Positions 17,633-25,665 of a stretch of 64,000 nucleotides of DNA are shown piece by piece. Made by a program: the position numbers and the translations under genes. Positions within the stretch are counted from its first letter, which is position 1, and each line of letters begins with the position of its first letter. The DNA comes from Rathayibacter rathayi (GTDB taxonomy: Bacteria > Actinomycetota > Actinomycetes > Actinomycetales > Microbacteriaceae). Location of the stretch: NCBI RefSeq assembly GCF_004011095.1, contig NZ_CP028129.1, positions 2,852,001 through 2,916,000 of the forward strand. The letters run 5' to 3'. A model generated the notes under the pieces. It was not told the origin of the DNA. It saw only the letters and a list, made by a program, of their open reading frames with translations, and searched no databases.

Positions 17633-18513
17633 CCGCCCCCGCCACCTCCGCCGCCTTCCCGGTGCGCCGCGCCCGCCGCGGCGCCTCCCGCGCCGGCCGC
17701 GTCGACCGGCCCGGCTTGCTCACCTACGGGCTGCTCAGCGCGTTCATCCTCGGCTCGACCTACCCGCTGTGGTGGTCGTTCGTCGTCGCGAGCGGCAGCA
17801 ACGCGACCCGCAGCGAGACGTTGCCGCTCGTGCCGGGCGGGAACTTCCTCGCCAACGCCGCGCAGGTGCTGACGGCGATCCCGTTCTGGACGGCGCTGCT
17901 GAATAGTGTGCTCGTCTCGGGGATCATCACGCTCTCGGTCGTGTCGTTCTCGACGCTGGCCGGCTACGCCTTCGCGAAGCTGCGGTTCCGCGGGCGCGAC
18001 GGGCTGATGATCGGAGTCGTCGCGACGATGGCGATCCCGACGCAGCTGGGCATCATCCCGCTGTTCATCCTGATGCGGGAGCTGGGCTGGACGGGCTCGC
18101 TCGGCGCGGTGATCGTGCCCACGCTGGTCACGGCGTTCGGCGTGTTCTTCATGCGGCAGTACCTGGTCGACGTGATCCCGGACGAGCTGATCGAGGCGGC
18201 GCGGATGGACGGGGCGAACCAGTTCCGCACCTTCCTCACCGTGGCGGTGCCGGCGGCGCGTCCGGCGATGGCGATCCTCGGGCTCTTCACGTTCATGATG
18301 GCGTGGACCGACTTCCTCTGGCCGCTGATCGTGCTCAGCCCCACGAATCCGACCCTGCAGACGGCGCTCGCGCAGTTGCAGTCGGGCTACTACGTCGACT
18401 ACTCGATCGTGCTCGCCGGCGCCGTGCTTTCGGTGGTCCCGCTGCTGGTGCTGTTCCTGCTCGCGGGGCGGCAGCTGATCGCGGGGATTATGAGCGGAGC
18501 GGTGAAGGGCTGA
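17629..18513 (+). CDS. ABC sugar transporter permease (MalG/CebG-like)
   Basis: A 294-residue permease beginning at the ATG that overlaps the previous stop (ATGA at 17629-17632). It has about six membrane helices and the EAA loop ELIEAARMDGANQFRTF near residue 188. With the upstream permease it forms the membrane channel of a CUT1-type oligosaccharide importer. The C-terminal LIAGIMSGAVKG is typical of the MalG group. A hairpin region follows before the regulator gene. Confidence 0.9.
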   Translation: MTAPATSAAFPVRRARRGASRAGRVDRPGLLTYGLLSAFILGSTYPLWWSFVVASGSNATRSETLPLVPGGNFLANAAQVLTAIPFWTALLNSVLVSGIITLSVVSFSTLAGYAFAKLRFRGRDGLMIGVVATMAIPTQLGIIPLFILMRELGWTGSLGAVIVPTLVTAFGVFFMRQYLVDVIPDELIEAARMDGANQFRTFLTVAVPAARPAMAILGLFTFMMAWTDFLWPLIVLSPTNPTLQTALAQLQSGYYVDYSIVLAGAVLSVVPLLVLFLLAGRQLIAGIMSGAVKG

Positions 18514-18531
18514 CGCTGGCGCGCGTGACGC

Positions 18532-18603
18532 CGGCTCGCGGAATCGTGTTCGGCTCGCGGGAATCGACGCCGTCCGCGAGCCGAGCGCGTTTCTGCGAGC
18601 CGA
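18532..18603. repeat. Inverted repeats of a CGGCTCGCGG motif
   Basis: CGGCTCGCGG occurs at 18532-18541 and 18551-18560, with the complement CCGCGAGCCG at 18574-18583 and a near copy at 18594-18603. Two alternative 10-bp stems can form between the permease and the regulator gene, a likely terminator. Confidence 0.65.
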
Positions 18604-18723
18604 AGCTGCGCGGCGCCGCTTCCGAAGAGCCGCGATCCGCATCCCTCGCGTCGGGAGCGCTGCGGACGAGCCGCGTCCTGCGGCGCTCGGCTAGCCTCGG
18701 AACGATCCGCGAGGAAGGCCCGC

Positions 18724-19875
18724 ATGACCCATGACACCGCCTCGGCGGCCCCGACCCTCGAAGCCGTTGCCGCGCTGGCCGGAGTCTCCCGCGCCACGGT
18801 CAGCAGGGTCGTCAACGACTCCCCGCGCGTGAAGGACGGCGCCCGCACCGCGGTGCTCGCCGCGATCGACCAGCTCGGCTACGTCCCGAACCGCGCCGCG
18901 CGCTCCCTGGCCAGCCGCCGAACGCGGACCGTCGCGTTCGTGGTGCCGGAGTCGGCGGCGAAGGTGTTCGCGGATCCGTTCCTCGCCTCGGTCGTGCAGG
19001 GCGCCGCGATGGCGTTCGCCGGTACCGAATACACGCTCACCATCGTGATCGCGTCGGAGGCGGCACCAGAGAAGACGCGGCGCTACCTTCTCGGCGGCAA
19101 TGTCGACGGCGCCCTCGTCGTCTCGCACCACAGCGGCGACCACTCCTCCGCGCAGCTCGGCGCCTCCCTCCCCGTGGTGTTCGGCGGGCGGCCGCTGACG
19201 GAGGACGGCGGCAGCTACTTCGTCGACGTCGACAACTTCGGAGCGGCGCGCGCCGTCACCGAGCACCTCCTGAGCCTGGGCCGCACGGCTCCCGCGATGA
19301 TCGCGAGCCGCCAGGACATGCCCGCCGCGATCGACCGCCTGGCCGGCTGGCGATCGGCCGTTGGGGCGGCCGGTCTCGACGCATCGGCCGTCGAGTACGG
19401 GGATTACTCGCCCGAGGACGGCGCGTGCGCGATGCGCCGCCTCCTCGACTCTGGTCGGCCGATGGACGCGGTCTTCGCCTCCAACGACCAGATGGCGGCG
19501 GGAGCCCTGACGGCGCTGCGGGAGCGCGGGCTCACGGTGCCGGGCGACATTGCGCTCGCGGGCTTCGACGGCGACTACTTCGCGGAGGCGAGCGAGCCGC
19601 GCCTGACCACGGTGCGCCAGCCCTCCACGGGACTCGGCGAGGCGATGGTCGACGTGCTGGTGCGCCTCCTGGCCGGCGAGGAGGTCCAGCGCGTGACGCT
19701 GCTGCCGACCGAGCTGCTGATCCGCGGCTCCACCGTCCCCGCTGGAGGAGGGGCGCTCGCTGAGTCGCCCGAGACGGCGCGGGTGTGCGGCGTGTCGCGG
19801 GCCGATCCGGGCGACTCAGCGAATCCGCCGTCCTCGGTGACGGCGTCGGTCGTCACGAAGCTCTGGGAGGCGTAG
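18724..19875 (+). CDS. LacI-family repressor of the sugar importer (CebR-like)
   Basis: A 383-residue regulator: residues 11-60 are a LacI helix-turn-helix (LEAVAALAGVSRATVSRVVN), followed by the hinge and a periplasmic-binding-protein-like effector domain (GNVDGALVVSHHSGDHSS; DAVFASNDQMAAGAL; LAGFDGDYFAEASEPRLTTV). It probably represses the upstream importer at the two AGAGCGCTCT palindromes until its sugar inducer arrives. The normal family end is around LLIRGSTV; about 45 further residues are encoded by DNA that includes the inverted repeat at 19757-19822, so the tail is likely an acquired extension. Confidence 0.88.
   Translation: MTHDTASAAPTLEAVAALAGVSRATVSRVVNDSPRVKDGARTAVLAAIDQLGYVPNRAARSLASRRTRTVAFVVPESAAKVFADPFLASVVQGAAMAFAGTEYTLTIVIASEAAPEKTRRYLLGGNVDGALVVSHHSGDHSSAQLGASLPVVFGGRPLTEDGGSYFVDVDNFGAARAVTEHLLSLGRTAPAMIASRQDMPAAIDRLAGWRSAVGAAGLDASAVEYGDYSPEDGACAMRRLLDSGRPMDAVFASNDQMAAGALTALRERGLTVPGDIALAGFDGDYFAEASEPRLTTVRQPSTGLGEAMVDVLVRLLAGEEVQRVTLLPTELLIRGSTVPAGGGALAESPETARVCGVSRADPGDSANPPSSVTASVVTKLWEA
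19757..19822. repeat. 15-bp inverted repeat inside the LacI gene's 3' end
   Basis: Arms TCGCTGAGTCGCCCG (19757-19771) and its exact complement (19808-19822) enclose 36 bases. The element lies inside the reading frame and encodes part of a non-conserved C-terminal tail of the LacI protein. Confidence 0.85.
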
Positions 19876-20125
19876 GTCGGCTGCTGCATGCTCCCACTCT
19901 TTCGACCGGGCGTCGCGGCCGGCTGGCTGCCCGCCTCCGCGAGATGCCACTTATGAGCGCGACACGCCGGGCGAGGCGCACATAAGTGGCATCTCGCGGG
20001 AGGCGGGCGGGGCGGCTCGGGGGGCGGCGGCGGGCCGCTCGGTCGATGGCGACCAGCACGTCCGGCTGCCGCAGGGTCGGCGTCTCGGCGGTCAGCTGCT
20101 GCGAGAGGCCGGTGTCGTCGGTCAT
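19853..20125 (-). CDS. Short hypothetical protein, probably disrupted by hairpin element A1
   Basis: The reading frame starts at ATG 20125, which overlaps the previous stop (ATGA) and has GGGAGGAGCGGAG just upstream, a strong ribosome binding site. The first ~35 residues (MTDDTGLSQQLTAETPTLRQ and on) look coding, but the rest runs through the inverted repeat at 19930-20007 and has no coding character. This suggests that insertion of the repeat truncated a real gene. No function recognised. Confidence 0.35.
   Translation of the reverse strand: MTDDTGLSQQLTAETPTLRQPDVLVAIDRAARRRPPSRPARLPRDATYVRLARRVALISGISRRRAASRPRRPVERVGACSSRPTPPRAS
19930..20007. repeat. Long inverted repeat, family A (core CGCGAGATGCCACTTATG), copy 1
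   Basis: Left arm 19930-19955 and right arm 19981-20007 are complementary over 26 bases with one bulged C. The arm sequence CTCCGCGAGATGCCACTTATG is repeated exactly in a second element 32 kb away (51781-51855). The loops differ. It lies downstream of the LacI gene and inside the short minus-strand reading frame 19853-20125. Confidence 0.9.
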
Positions 20126-20331
20126 CTCCGCTCCTCCCGCGGGTAGACGTCGTCGACGGTCACGTCGATCCGCACCATCCCGCCGGGCACAGAGACGTCA
20201 TCGTCGAGTGTGCAGCGGCCCATGATGACGCCGCCCATCATGTCGCCCGCGCGCCGAATCATGCCGCGCACGGCCGCCCCGGCACGACCGCGCTGCTCCG
20301 CGCGACTCCCGCCAGTGTCGTCCGGCGTCAC
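20122..20331 (-). CDS. Short hypothetical protein coupled to AraC-type gene
   Basis: A possible 69-residue product starts at a GTG (20331-20329) overlapping the TGA of the AraC gene (GTGA) and ends in ATGA overlap with the next short frame. It contains a methionine-rich segment IRRAGDMMGGVIMGRCTLDD and ends RIDVTVDDVYPREERR. Overlaps on both sides suggest translational coupling in an operon with the regulator. I do not recognise the family; a decayed domain is also possible. Confidence 0.4.
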   Translation of the reverse strand: MTPDDTGGSRAEQRGRAGAAVRGMIRRAGDMMGGVIMGRCTLDDDVSVPGGMVRIDVTVDDVYPREERR

Positions 20332-21236
20332 GCACGGTCGCGCAGGGCCTCGCGCAAGCTCCGAGAGCTGCGAAAGCCCGTGCGGTCCGCGACGTCGTCC
20401 CAGTCGAGCGGTCTCGACGGCTGTTGCGCGGTCAGGCGCCGGACGACGACCAGCCTCGCGCGCTCGATCTCTGCACGGGGCGTGGAGCCGGCGGCCGCGA
20501 AGGCCTCGAAGAGCCGGCGCTCCGAGATCGACACGAGGGAGGCGAGCGCTGTGACTGTCAAGGTGCGATCGGTGCACCGCTCGTGAATGATCCGCCGGGC
20601 CCGCCGGAGGATGTCCGCCTCCGCACTCGACGCCATCGTGGCGGAACGGCCGGCCTCGAGGAGCGTCCCGGCGACCGTCGTCTCCAGGGCGTTCAACCAC
20701 AGGGGCCAGGCCGGACCGGACGCGCTGAAGGCGGACAGGAAGGCGTTGCTGCTCGCGGTCAGGAACCGCGTCGCTCCCGTCGCCGGCAGCGGGAGCGCTC
20801 CCCAGACGCCGCAGAGCCCGAAGCGCTGCTCAAAGTTTTCGCCGAGCCGGATCTCGATGGTGCCGGTCGATCCGTCAGTGTCGAGTGTGGCGACCACGCC
20901 GCCCCTGCGCAGGTAGCCCTCCCCCTTGCCGATGGTGAACCGTCGGGAATCGGTCGCCACGACCAAGTGGCCCTCGAGGAGGAAAGTGAGCGCGAGGTCG
21001 TCCGCCGTCTCGCTGGGGCGGGCGCGCAACCGCGCGAACGAGTGCCAGAGGCGAGCCACGGTGAAGTCCCTGGAACGGGTGAGATCGGCGAAGACCCTCC
21101 CACTGATCGGATCGTCTAACACATCGAAGCCGTTCGTTCTCAGCCACTGCTCGGCCGCTCGATCGGTGACCGCCACTCCCCGCTCGATCAGCGCGTCGCT
21201 CCCGTCGTGAGCCGTCTCCGAATGCGGTCGGTGCAT
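20328..21236 (-). CDS. AraC-family regulator, module 1
   Basis: A 302-residue regulator beginning at ATG 21236 with GGGAGG spaced 8 bases upstream. The N-terminal half has the family text IERGVAVTDRAAEQWLRTNG, then FTVARLWHSFARLRAR and FTIGKGEGYLRRG, a cupin-like sensor fold. Residues 205-300 carry the AraC double helix-turn-helix (LTVTALASLVSISERRLFEA; RPLDWDDVADRTGF). The gene is divergent from a secreted-protein gene 216 bp away and is paralogous to the gene at 22662-23579. It presumably controls the divergent promoter; inducer unknown. Confidence 0.85.
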   Translation of the reverse strand: MHRPHSETAHDGSDALIERGVAVTDRAAEQWLRTNGFDVLDDPISGRVFADLTRSRDFTVARLWHSFARLRARPSETADDLALTFLLEGHLVVATDSRRFTIGKGEGYLRRGGVVATLDTDGSTGTIEIRLGENFEQRFGLCGVWGALPLPATGATRFLTASSNAFLSAFSASGPAWPLWLNALETTVAGTLLEAGRSATMASSAEADILRRARRIIHERCTDRTLTVTALASLVSISERRLFEAFAAAGSTPRAEIERARLVVVRRLTAQQPSRPLDWDDVADRTGFRSSRSLREALRDRA

Positions 21237-21452
21237 CTGCTTTCCCTCCCCGCGCTGTCGCGCAGCGACCTTAGGAGACGCAGGCGAGCATCGACGGGCG
21301 GAGACGGTTTCCCGCGGAAGAACCGACGAAAAGGCGCGGAAGCCGAACCGGCGGGCCGCCGCGCCGTCACTGTTGCGGAGCGCCTCGACCGGGAACGGCG
21401 GGGCGCGGGACCGGGGCAGACCCCGGTCCTCCCCCAACCCTCGAGGAGAGCA

Positions 21453-22121
21453 ATGACCTACGACCACACCGGCCCGACGAAGGACCTCGTTCTCGGCGGC
21501 GAGTGGAAAATCGACGACGCCTCACCCGTCGGCCCCGTCCGCCGCACTCTCGTGTCGGCCGCCGTCTGGACCGTGCCGGCACTGGGAGTGGCGATCGCCA
21601 CTCCGGCAGCGGCGGCGTCCGGGAGTAAAGGCACGGCGGCGAAGACAAAGAAGTCGGATCTGCGCAACACCTACACCGCGTGGAACGCGCAGGGCGGGCA
21701 GAAGGACGTCCCCGCCGACAGCACCTTCGCCGCCGACAACGGCCTCTTCGTGCACGCGAAGGTGATCAACGACGGACCCGACACGGTCACCGGCATCACC
21801 GCTGCCCTGGAACTGCCGCACTACAGCAATCAGATGAACCGCGGACGAGCGCACTACCCGGTCGCACGGAACGGCTGGGAGTACTACACCGACTACGCGA
21901 AGGGCACGGACAAGTGGGTGTTCACCTTCATCAAGCGTACGCTGACGCTCGCGCCGGGGGAGCGTTCGGAGGTGGCCATTGATTTCTGGACGATCCCCGA
22001 CGCCGGCCGCACCGCGAAGGACATCCACCCCTACGTTGCCTTCCAGACGACCGACGGCGAGGAGACAAACCAGCAGAACAACGGCAAGTCCACCGACAAC
22101 GGCTACAACGTCCGCACCTAA
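21453..22121 (+). CDS. Secreted Ig-like protein with RRTLV leader, module 1
   Basis: A 222-residue protein starting at ATG 21453 (GAGGAGAG upstream). The leader has an acidic N-region with LVLGGEWKI, then VRRTLVSAAVWTVPALGVAI and ATPAAAASG, a Tat-like signal with an unusually long (about 28 residues) pre-RR part. The mature domain includes WNAQGG, a CARDB/DUF11-like stretch VHAKVINDGPDTVTGITA, and TLTLAPGERSEVAIDFW, so it is probably one extracellular beta-sandwich. It is nearly colinear with the protein at 23793-24458. Function unknown. Confidence 0.8.
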   Translation: MTYDHTGPTKDLVLGGEWKIDDASPVGPVRRTLVSAAVWTVPALGVAIATPAAAASGSKGTAAKTKKSDLRNTYTAWNAQGGQKDVPADSTFAADNGLFVHAKVINDGPDTVTGITAALELPHYSNQMNRGRAHYPVARNGWEYYTDYAKGTDKWVFTFIKRTLTLAPGERSEVAIDFWTIPDAGRTAKDIHPYVAFQTTDGEETNQQNNGKSTDNGYNVRT

Positions 22122-22136
22122 TCCCGCACCAGCAGC

Positions 22137-22168
22137 AGGCCCCGCCCGTCATCGGCCGGCGGGGCCTT
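22137..22168 (+). terminator. Terminator of secreted-protein gene, module 1
   Basis: Arms GGCCCCGCC and GGCGGGGCC flank an 11-base loop 16 bp after the stop, followed by TTCC. The same structure with nearly identical arms follows the module 2 gene. Confidence 0.85.
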
Positions 22169-22661
22169 CCGCGTCTCCTCTGCCTGTTGCTGCCGGTCAT
22201 CCCGGGAGAGAGGGATCAGCGAAGGCCGGATTCACCGAGACCGGGCAGTTGCCGCGACCGGATCGGTGACGGCGGGGCTAAGGAGCGGCCCCGCTCCGAC
22301 TCCTACCTCGCAGCGCCAACGAGTTGGCGGCGGGCTCCTCCCGCAGTGGCATCCGAGTGGCGAGCACGGCGCTTATACAGCCGAGGACGGCGAACAGCGT
22401 CGCGGGGGATGACCGGTGTCCGCGGGGAGGAGCCAGGCCGGCGGATCCAGCGCGAGCAGGTGCGCGGCCATCTGCGGACGATCGCCAGGAACCGGGCGAG
22501 ATTGACGGCGACGATCCTCGTCTCGGAAAGACTGTCGTCGTGCAGGGTCGACGAGCGAGAGGAGGAGGATTTCTCGGCGGCGACCCCCTTCGCGCCGCGC
22601 GTTGCACCTGCCCCGTCGTGAGGGACGGGATGATTCGGTGTCGGCGCTCGTGCGAGCGGCC
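22169..22661. other. Spacer between the two duplicated modules
   Basis: No complete gene. On the minus strand near 22280-22410 there is a short hydrophobic coding-like stretch (ATLFAVLGCISAVLATRMP) that resembles one membrane helix of a transporter and has no start or flanking domain; it is likely debris. Confidence 0.4.
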
Positions 22662-23579
22662 TCAGGCCCGGTTGCGCAGCGCCGCACGAAGGCTCCGCCC
22701 GCTGCGGAAGCCGGAGCGTCGGGCGAGCTCGTCCCAGTCGACATGCCCTGCGCACGACCCTGCCGATAGGCGTCGGACGATGGCGAGCCTGGTGCGCTCG
22801 ATCTCGGCGCGGGGCGTGGTCCCCGCTGCCGCGAACGCCTCGAAGAGCCGGCGCTCCGAGATCGAGACGCGCGCGGCGAGGGCGCTGACCGTCAGCTGGG
22901 GGCTGGTGCAGTGCTCGCGGATGATCCGCTGGGCGTGCTGCACCAGGGCGGCCTCGGCTGGCGAGGTCATCGGGAGCGACGCGCCAGCCTCGAGCAGGGT
23001 CCCGGCCGCGGCCGCCTCCAGGGCCAGCAGCCACAGCTGCCAGCCGGGGCCGGCCGCGGTGCAGGCGGAGAAGACAGCGTTGCTGCTCGCCGTCAGAAAG
23101 CGCACCGCTCCGGTCGCCGACAGTGGCGTCGCCTCCCAGCGGGCGGTGAGGCCGAAGCGCCGCTCGAATCCTGCCCCGAGCAGGATCTCGATGGTGGCCG
23201 TCGAGCCGCGCGTCTCGAGAGCCACCTCGATGCTGGACGGACGGAGGTAGCCCTCGCCCTTCTCGATCGTGAACCGCTCGGAACTCGACTCGACCTGCAC
23301 CGTGCCCTCGAGGACCAGAACGAGCACCAGATCGTGCACTGTCCCCGCGGCACAGCTGATCAGGTGGGAGAAGGAGTGCCAGATCCTCGCCACGGTGAGG
23401 CCCTCGGAGTGGACGACGTCCGCGGCGAGCCTGCCCGCCCGCGATTCCGGTGAGACGAGATAGCCGTGCGACTCCAGCCACCGATCCGCTGTGTCGCCGA
23501 CCGCGAGCACACCCCTCTCGATCACCGGACCTACGGATCCGTTGGCACGCTCAGCAGACCTCGCCTCCGCTCGCTGCAT
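22662..23579 (-). CDS. AraC-family regulator, module 2
   Basis: A 305-residue paralogue of the module 1 regulator, colinear over its whole length; start at ATG 23579. Conserved family points are VIERGVLAVGDTADRWLESHG, LTVARIWHSFSHL, FTIEKGEGYLRPS, RFLTASSNAVFSA, and the two helix-turn-helix units (LTVSALAARVSISERRLFEA and WDELARRSGF). It diverges from the secreted-protein gene at 23793 with a 213-bp shared upstream region. The N-terminal sensor has diverged more than the DNA-binding half, consistent with different inducers after duplication. Confidence 0.85.
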   Translation of the reverse strand: MQRAEARSAERANGSVGPVIERGVLAVGDTADRWLESHGYLVSPESRAGRLAADVVHSEGLTVARIWHSFSHLISCAAGTVHDLVLVLVLEGTVQVESSSERFTIEKGEGYLRPSSIEVALETRGSTATIEILLGAGFERRFGLTARWEATPLSATGAVRFLTASSNAVFSACTAAGPGWQLWLLALEAAAAGTLLEAGASLPMTSPAEAALVQHAQRIIREHCTSPQLTVSALAARVSISERRLFEAFAAAGTTPRAEIERTRLAIVRRLSAGSCAGHVDWDELARRSGFRSGRSLRAALRNRA

Positions 23580-23792
23580 CTCCACTCCACTTCCCCACTG
23601 CTGAGCAGCGACCCTAGGAGACGTCGATGGGGGTCGGGTGTAGCCGCCGCAGAACCGCGGAGACGGTGACCAAGACCTGCGGAATCGGTGTCGGTCGCAT
23701 GCCGCGCACCACACAGTTGCTGGACGCCGCCGGTGGAGATCGGCGAGACGCAGGCAGGACGCTCCCGTCCTCCCCAGACACGAGGAGAAGCA

Positions 23793-24458
23793 ATGACTCG
23801 AGACAGCACCGACCAGACCAGGGACATCGTCCTCGGCGGCGAGTGGACCATCCCGGACTCGACCGCCGAGGGAACTCGACGACGGACGCTCGTCTCGGCC
23901 GCCGTCTGGACCGTGCCCGCGGTGGGAGTTGCGATCGCGACTCCGGCGGCGGCTGCGTCCGGGAAATCCTCGACCACGACAGCGAAGAAGGCCGATCTGC
24001 GCAACGCCTCTACCACATGGAACGCGCAGGGCGGGAAGAAGGACATCCCGGCCAACAACACCTTCGGCGCCGACAAAGGCCTCGTCGTGCACGCAAAGGT
24101 CACGAACGACGGACCCGACACAGTCACCGGCATCACCGTCTGCATCAAATTGCCGCACTCCTCCCACCAGATGGACCGCGCACGCCCGCACTACCCGGTG
24201 GCAAGCAAAGGCTGGGCGTATCTGAACGACTACGCATTCGGCTTCGACTGCTGGGTGTTCACCTTCGTCAACCGCACGCTCACCCTTGCGCCGGGGGAGA
24301 GCGCGGAAGTGGACATCACGTACTGGACGACCCCCGACGCCTTTCGCGTGGGGGAGAGCATTCACCCGTTCGTCGACTTCCAGATGGTCAGCGGCGAGGA
24401 CACGAACCTGTCCAACAATGCCAGGTTCACCGACAACGACTACCACGTCCACACCTGA
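23793..24458 (+). CDS. Secreted Ig-like protein with RRTLV leader, module 2
   Basis: A 221-residue homologue of the module 1 secreted protein, starting at ATG 23793 after GAGGAGAAGCA. The leader again has IVLGGEWTI, RRRTLVSAAVWTVPAVGVAI and ATPAAAASG. The mature part keeps WNAQGGKKDIPANNTFGADK and VTNDGPDTVTGIT but has two cysteines (in TVCIKLPH and FDCWVF) that module 1 lacks, possibly a disulfide. It ends before the conserved terminator. Presumably exported by Tat and controlled by the divergent AraC regulator; function unknown. Confidence 0.8.
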   Translation: MTRDSTDQTRDIVLGGEWTIPDSTAEGTRRRTLVSAAVWTVPAVGVAIATPAAAASGKSSTTTAKKADLRNASTTWNAQGGKKDIPANNTFGADKGLVVHAKVTNDGPDTVTGITVCIKLPHSSHQMDRARPHYPVASKGWAYLNDYAFGFDCWVFTFVNRTLTLAPGESAEVDITYWTTPDAFRVGESIHPFVDFQMVSGEDTNLSNNARFTDNDYHVHT

Positions 24459-24475
24459 TCCCGCGCGACCAGTGG

Positions 24476-24508
24476 AAGGCCCCGTCCGGCATCAGCCGGC
24501 GGGGCCTT
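24476..24508 (+). terminator. Terminator of secreted-protein gene, module 2
   Basis: AAGGCCCCG and CGGGGCCTT arms with an inner CCGGC/GCCGG extension, 17 bp after the stop. It matches the module 1 terminator, showing that the duplication included the 3' flank. Confidence 0.85.
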
Positions 24509-24596
24509 CCGCGTCCCCTGTGCACTCCCTGGCCGCTCAGCCACGTCGACCGCGCCGACGCCCACCGCCGGCCGGGAGTGATCCGCACGCACCCGC

Positions 24597-24857
24597 TTGT
24601 CCGGTGCGCGACGCAAGCCACGGGCGGCCTGGATCGCGCTGGGCACGGGTGTCGTCCTCTCGTTCGCCGTCAGCCTGGCCTGCTTCGCCGTCGCCGTCGT
24701 CACCCGCACCGCGGCCCTCGCCTGGGTCGCCGCGGTGGCTGCCGTGATCGCGACGTCGGCTCGATCTGGCCCTTGTTCGCGACGGCCTTCGCCAGCGTCG
24801 ACCGGGCGGGACGCGATCCCCTTCATCCAGGACCTGATCGCCCGCGTCCGGGGATAG
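24597..24857 (+). CDS. Possible small membrane protein, reading frame disturbed
   Basis: From a TTG at 24597 the frame gives a basic start (RRKPRAAW) and two adjacent hydrophobic helices to residue ~50 (TGVVLSFAVSLACFAVAVV, AALAWVAAVAAVIATS). A neighbouring frame then continues the same style (GSIWPLFATAFASVD) before this frame resumes, so a one-base shift near 24755 and a compensating one near 24810 may have occurred. The upstream part is missing behind a stop. Likely a decayed membrane protein gene. Confidence 0.3.
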   Translation: MSGARRKPRAAWIALGTGVVLSFAVSLACFAVAVVTRTAALAWVAAVAAVIATSARSGPCSRRPSPASTGRDAIPFIQDLIARVRG

Positions 24858-24867
24858 TGTCGGGGCG

Positions 24868-25665
24868 ATGAGTGCCGACTACCTCCGCGCCTACGACGAC
24901 CAGCTCCGCTCCGACGCCGAGACCCCGAGCGCCGTCTCGGTGACGCGCGAGGGGCCGCTGCGTCTGGTGACCTTCGCCGGTGGCCGCGGATTCGTCACCT
25001 ACCGCGACCTCGGCGGCGCCTCCTCCGGGGAGGTCGCGCGCCTGGTCGCTGCGGCCTGCACGCACTTCGACGCCGACCCCGGCATCGGGCGCGTGGAGTG
25101 GAAGACCCGCGGGCACGACGAGGCCCCCGGTCTGCACGACGCGCTGCTGGCGCACGGCTTCGCGCCGGACGAGGCCGAGTCGATCATGATCGGCCCCGTC
25201 GAGGCGCTGCTCGTGGACCGGCCGGTTCCGGCGGGTGTGCTGCTGCGGCGGGTGCTCGACGAGCCGGACGTCCGTGCCTTCAGCGCCATGATCGACGCCG
25301 CCTTCGACGAGGACGTCGATGTGGCGATCGCCGACTCGCTCGTCGCCCGCCTGGCACGCGGCGACGGCATGGAGTTGTGGGTAGCCGAGGTCGACGGGCG
25401 GATGGCGTCCGGCGGCCGCCTGGAGCCGGTCCCGGGCACTGCTTTCGCCGGTATCTGGGGCGGAGCGACGCTACCGGAGTACCGCGGACGCGGGCTCTAC
25501 GGCCTGGTCACGGCCGCGCGCGCCGCCTCCGCCCGGGCACTGGGGAAGACCCTCCTGCACAGCGACTCGACCGAGTACTCGCGCCCGATCCTGGAGCGCG
25601 CCGGCCTCGTCCGCGTCTCGACCACGACTCCGTACCGCCGGCGCCGCGTGCGCAACCGAGGCTGA
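24868..25665 (+). CDS. GNAT-family N-acetyltransferase
   Basis: A 265-residue protein whose C-terminal half has the GNAT acetyl-CoA site: AGIWGGATLPEYRGRGLYGL (motif A, about residues 194-213) followed by a helix rich in Ala and LLHSDSTEYSRPILERAG, typical of motif B. The N-terminal ~120 residues resemble a degenerate GNAT-like lobe. It transfers an acetyl group to an unknown amine. The last codons RVRNRG and the TGA are contributed by the left arm of the inverted repeat at 25649-25721, so the original C-terminus may have been different. Confidence 0.85.
   Translation: MSADYLRAYDDQLRSDAETPSAVSVTREGPLRLVTFAGGRGFVTYRDLGGASSGEVARLVAAACTHFDADPGIGRVEWKTRGHDEAPGLHDALLAHGFAPDEAESIMIGPVEALLVDRPVPAGVLLRRVLDEPDVRAFSAMIDAAFDEDVDVAIADSLVARLARGDGMELWVAEVDGRMASGGRLEPVPGTAFAGIWGGATLPEYRGRGLYGLVTAARAASARALGKTLLHSDSTEYSRPILERAGLVRVSTTTPYRRRRVRNRG

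Noticed and set aside
16447..18513. One long plus-strand frame covering both permease genes
   Set aside because: The first part is an out-of-frame shadow of the first permease; the second permease starts at the ATGA overlap at 17629.
22662..24452. Minus-strand frame open far upstream of the module 2 AraC start
   Set aside because: The part beyond 23579 is antisense to the secreted-protein gene; the real start has the family N-terminus at 23579.
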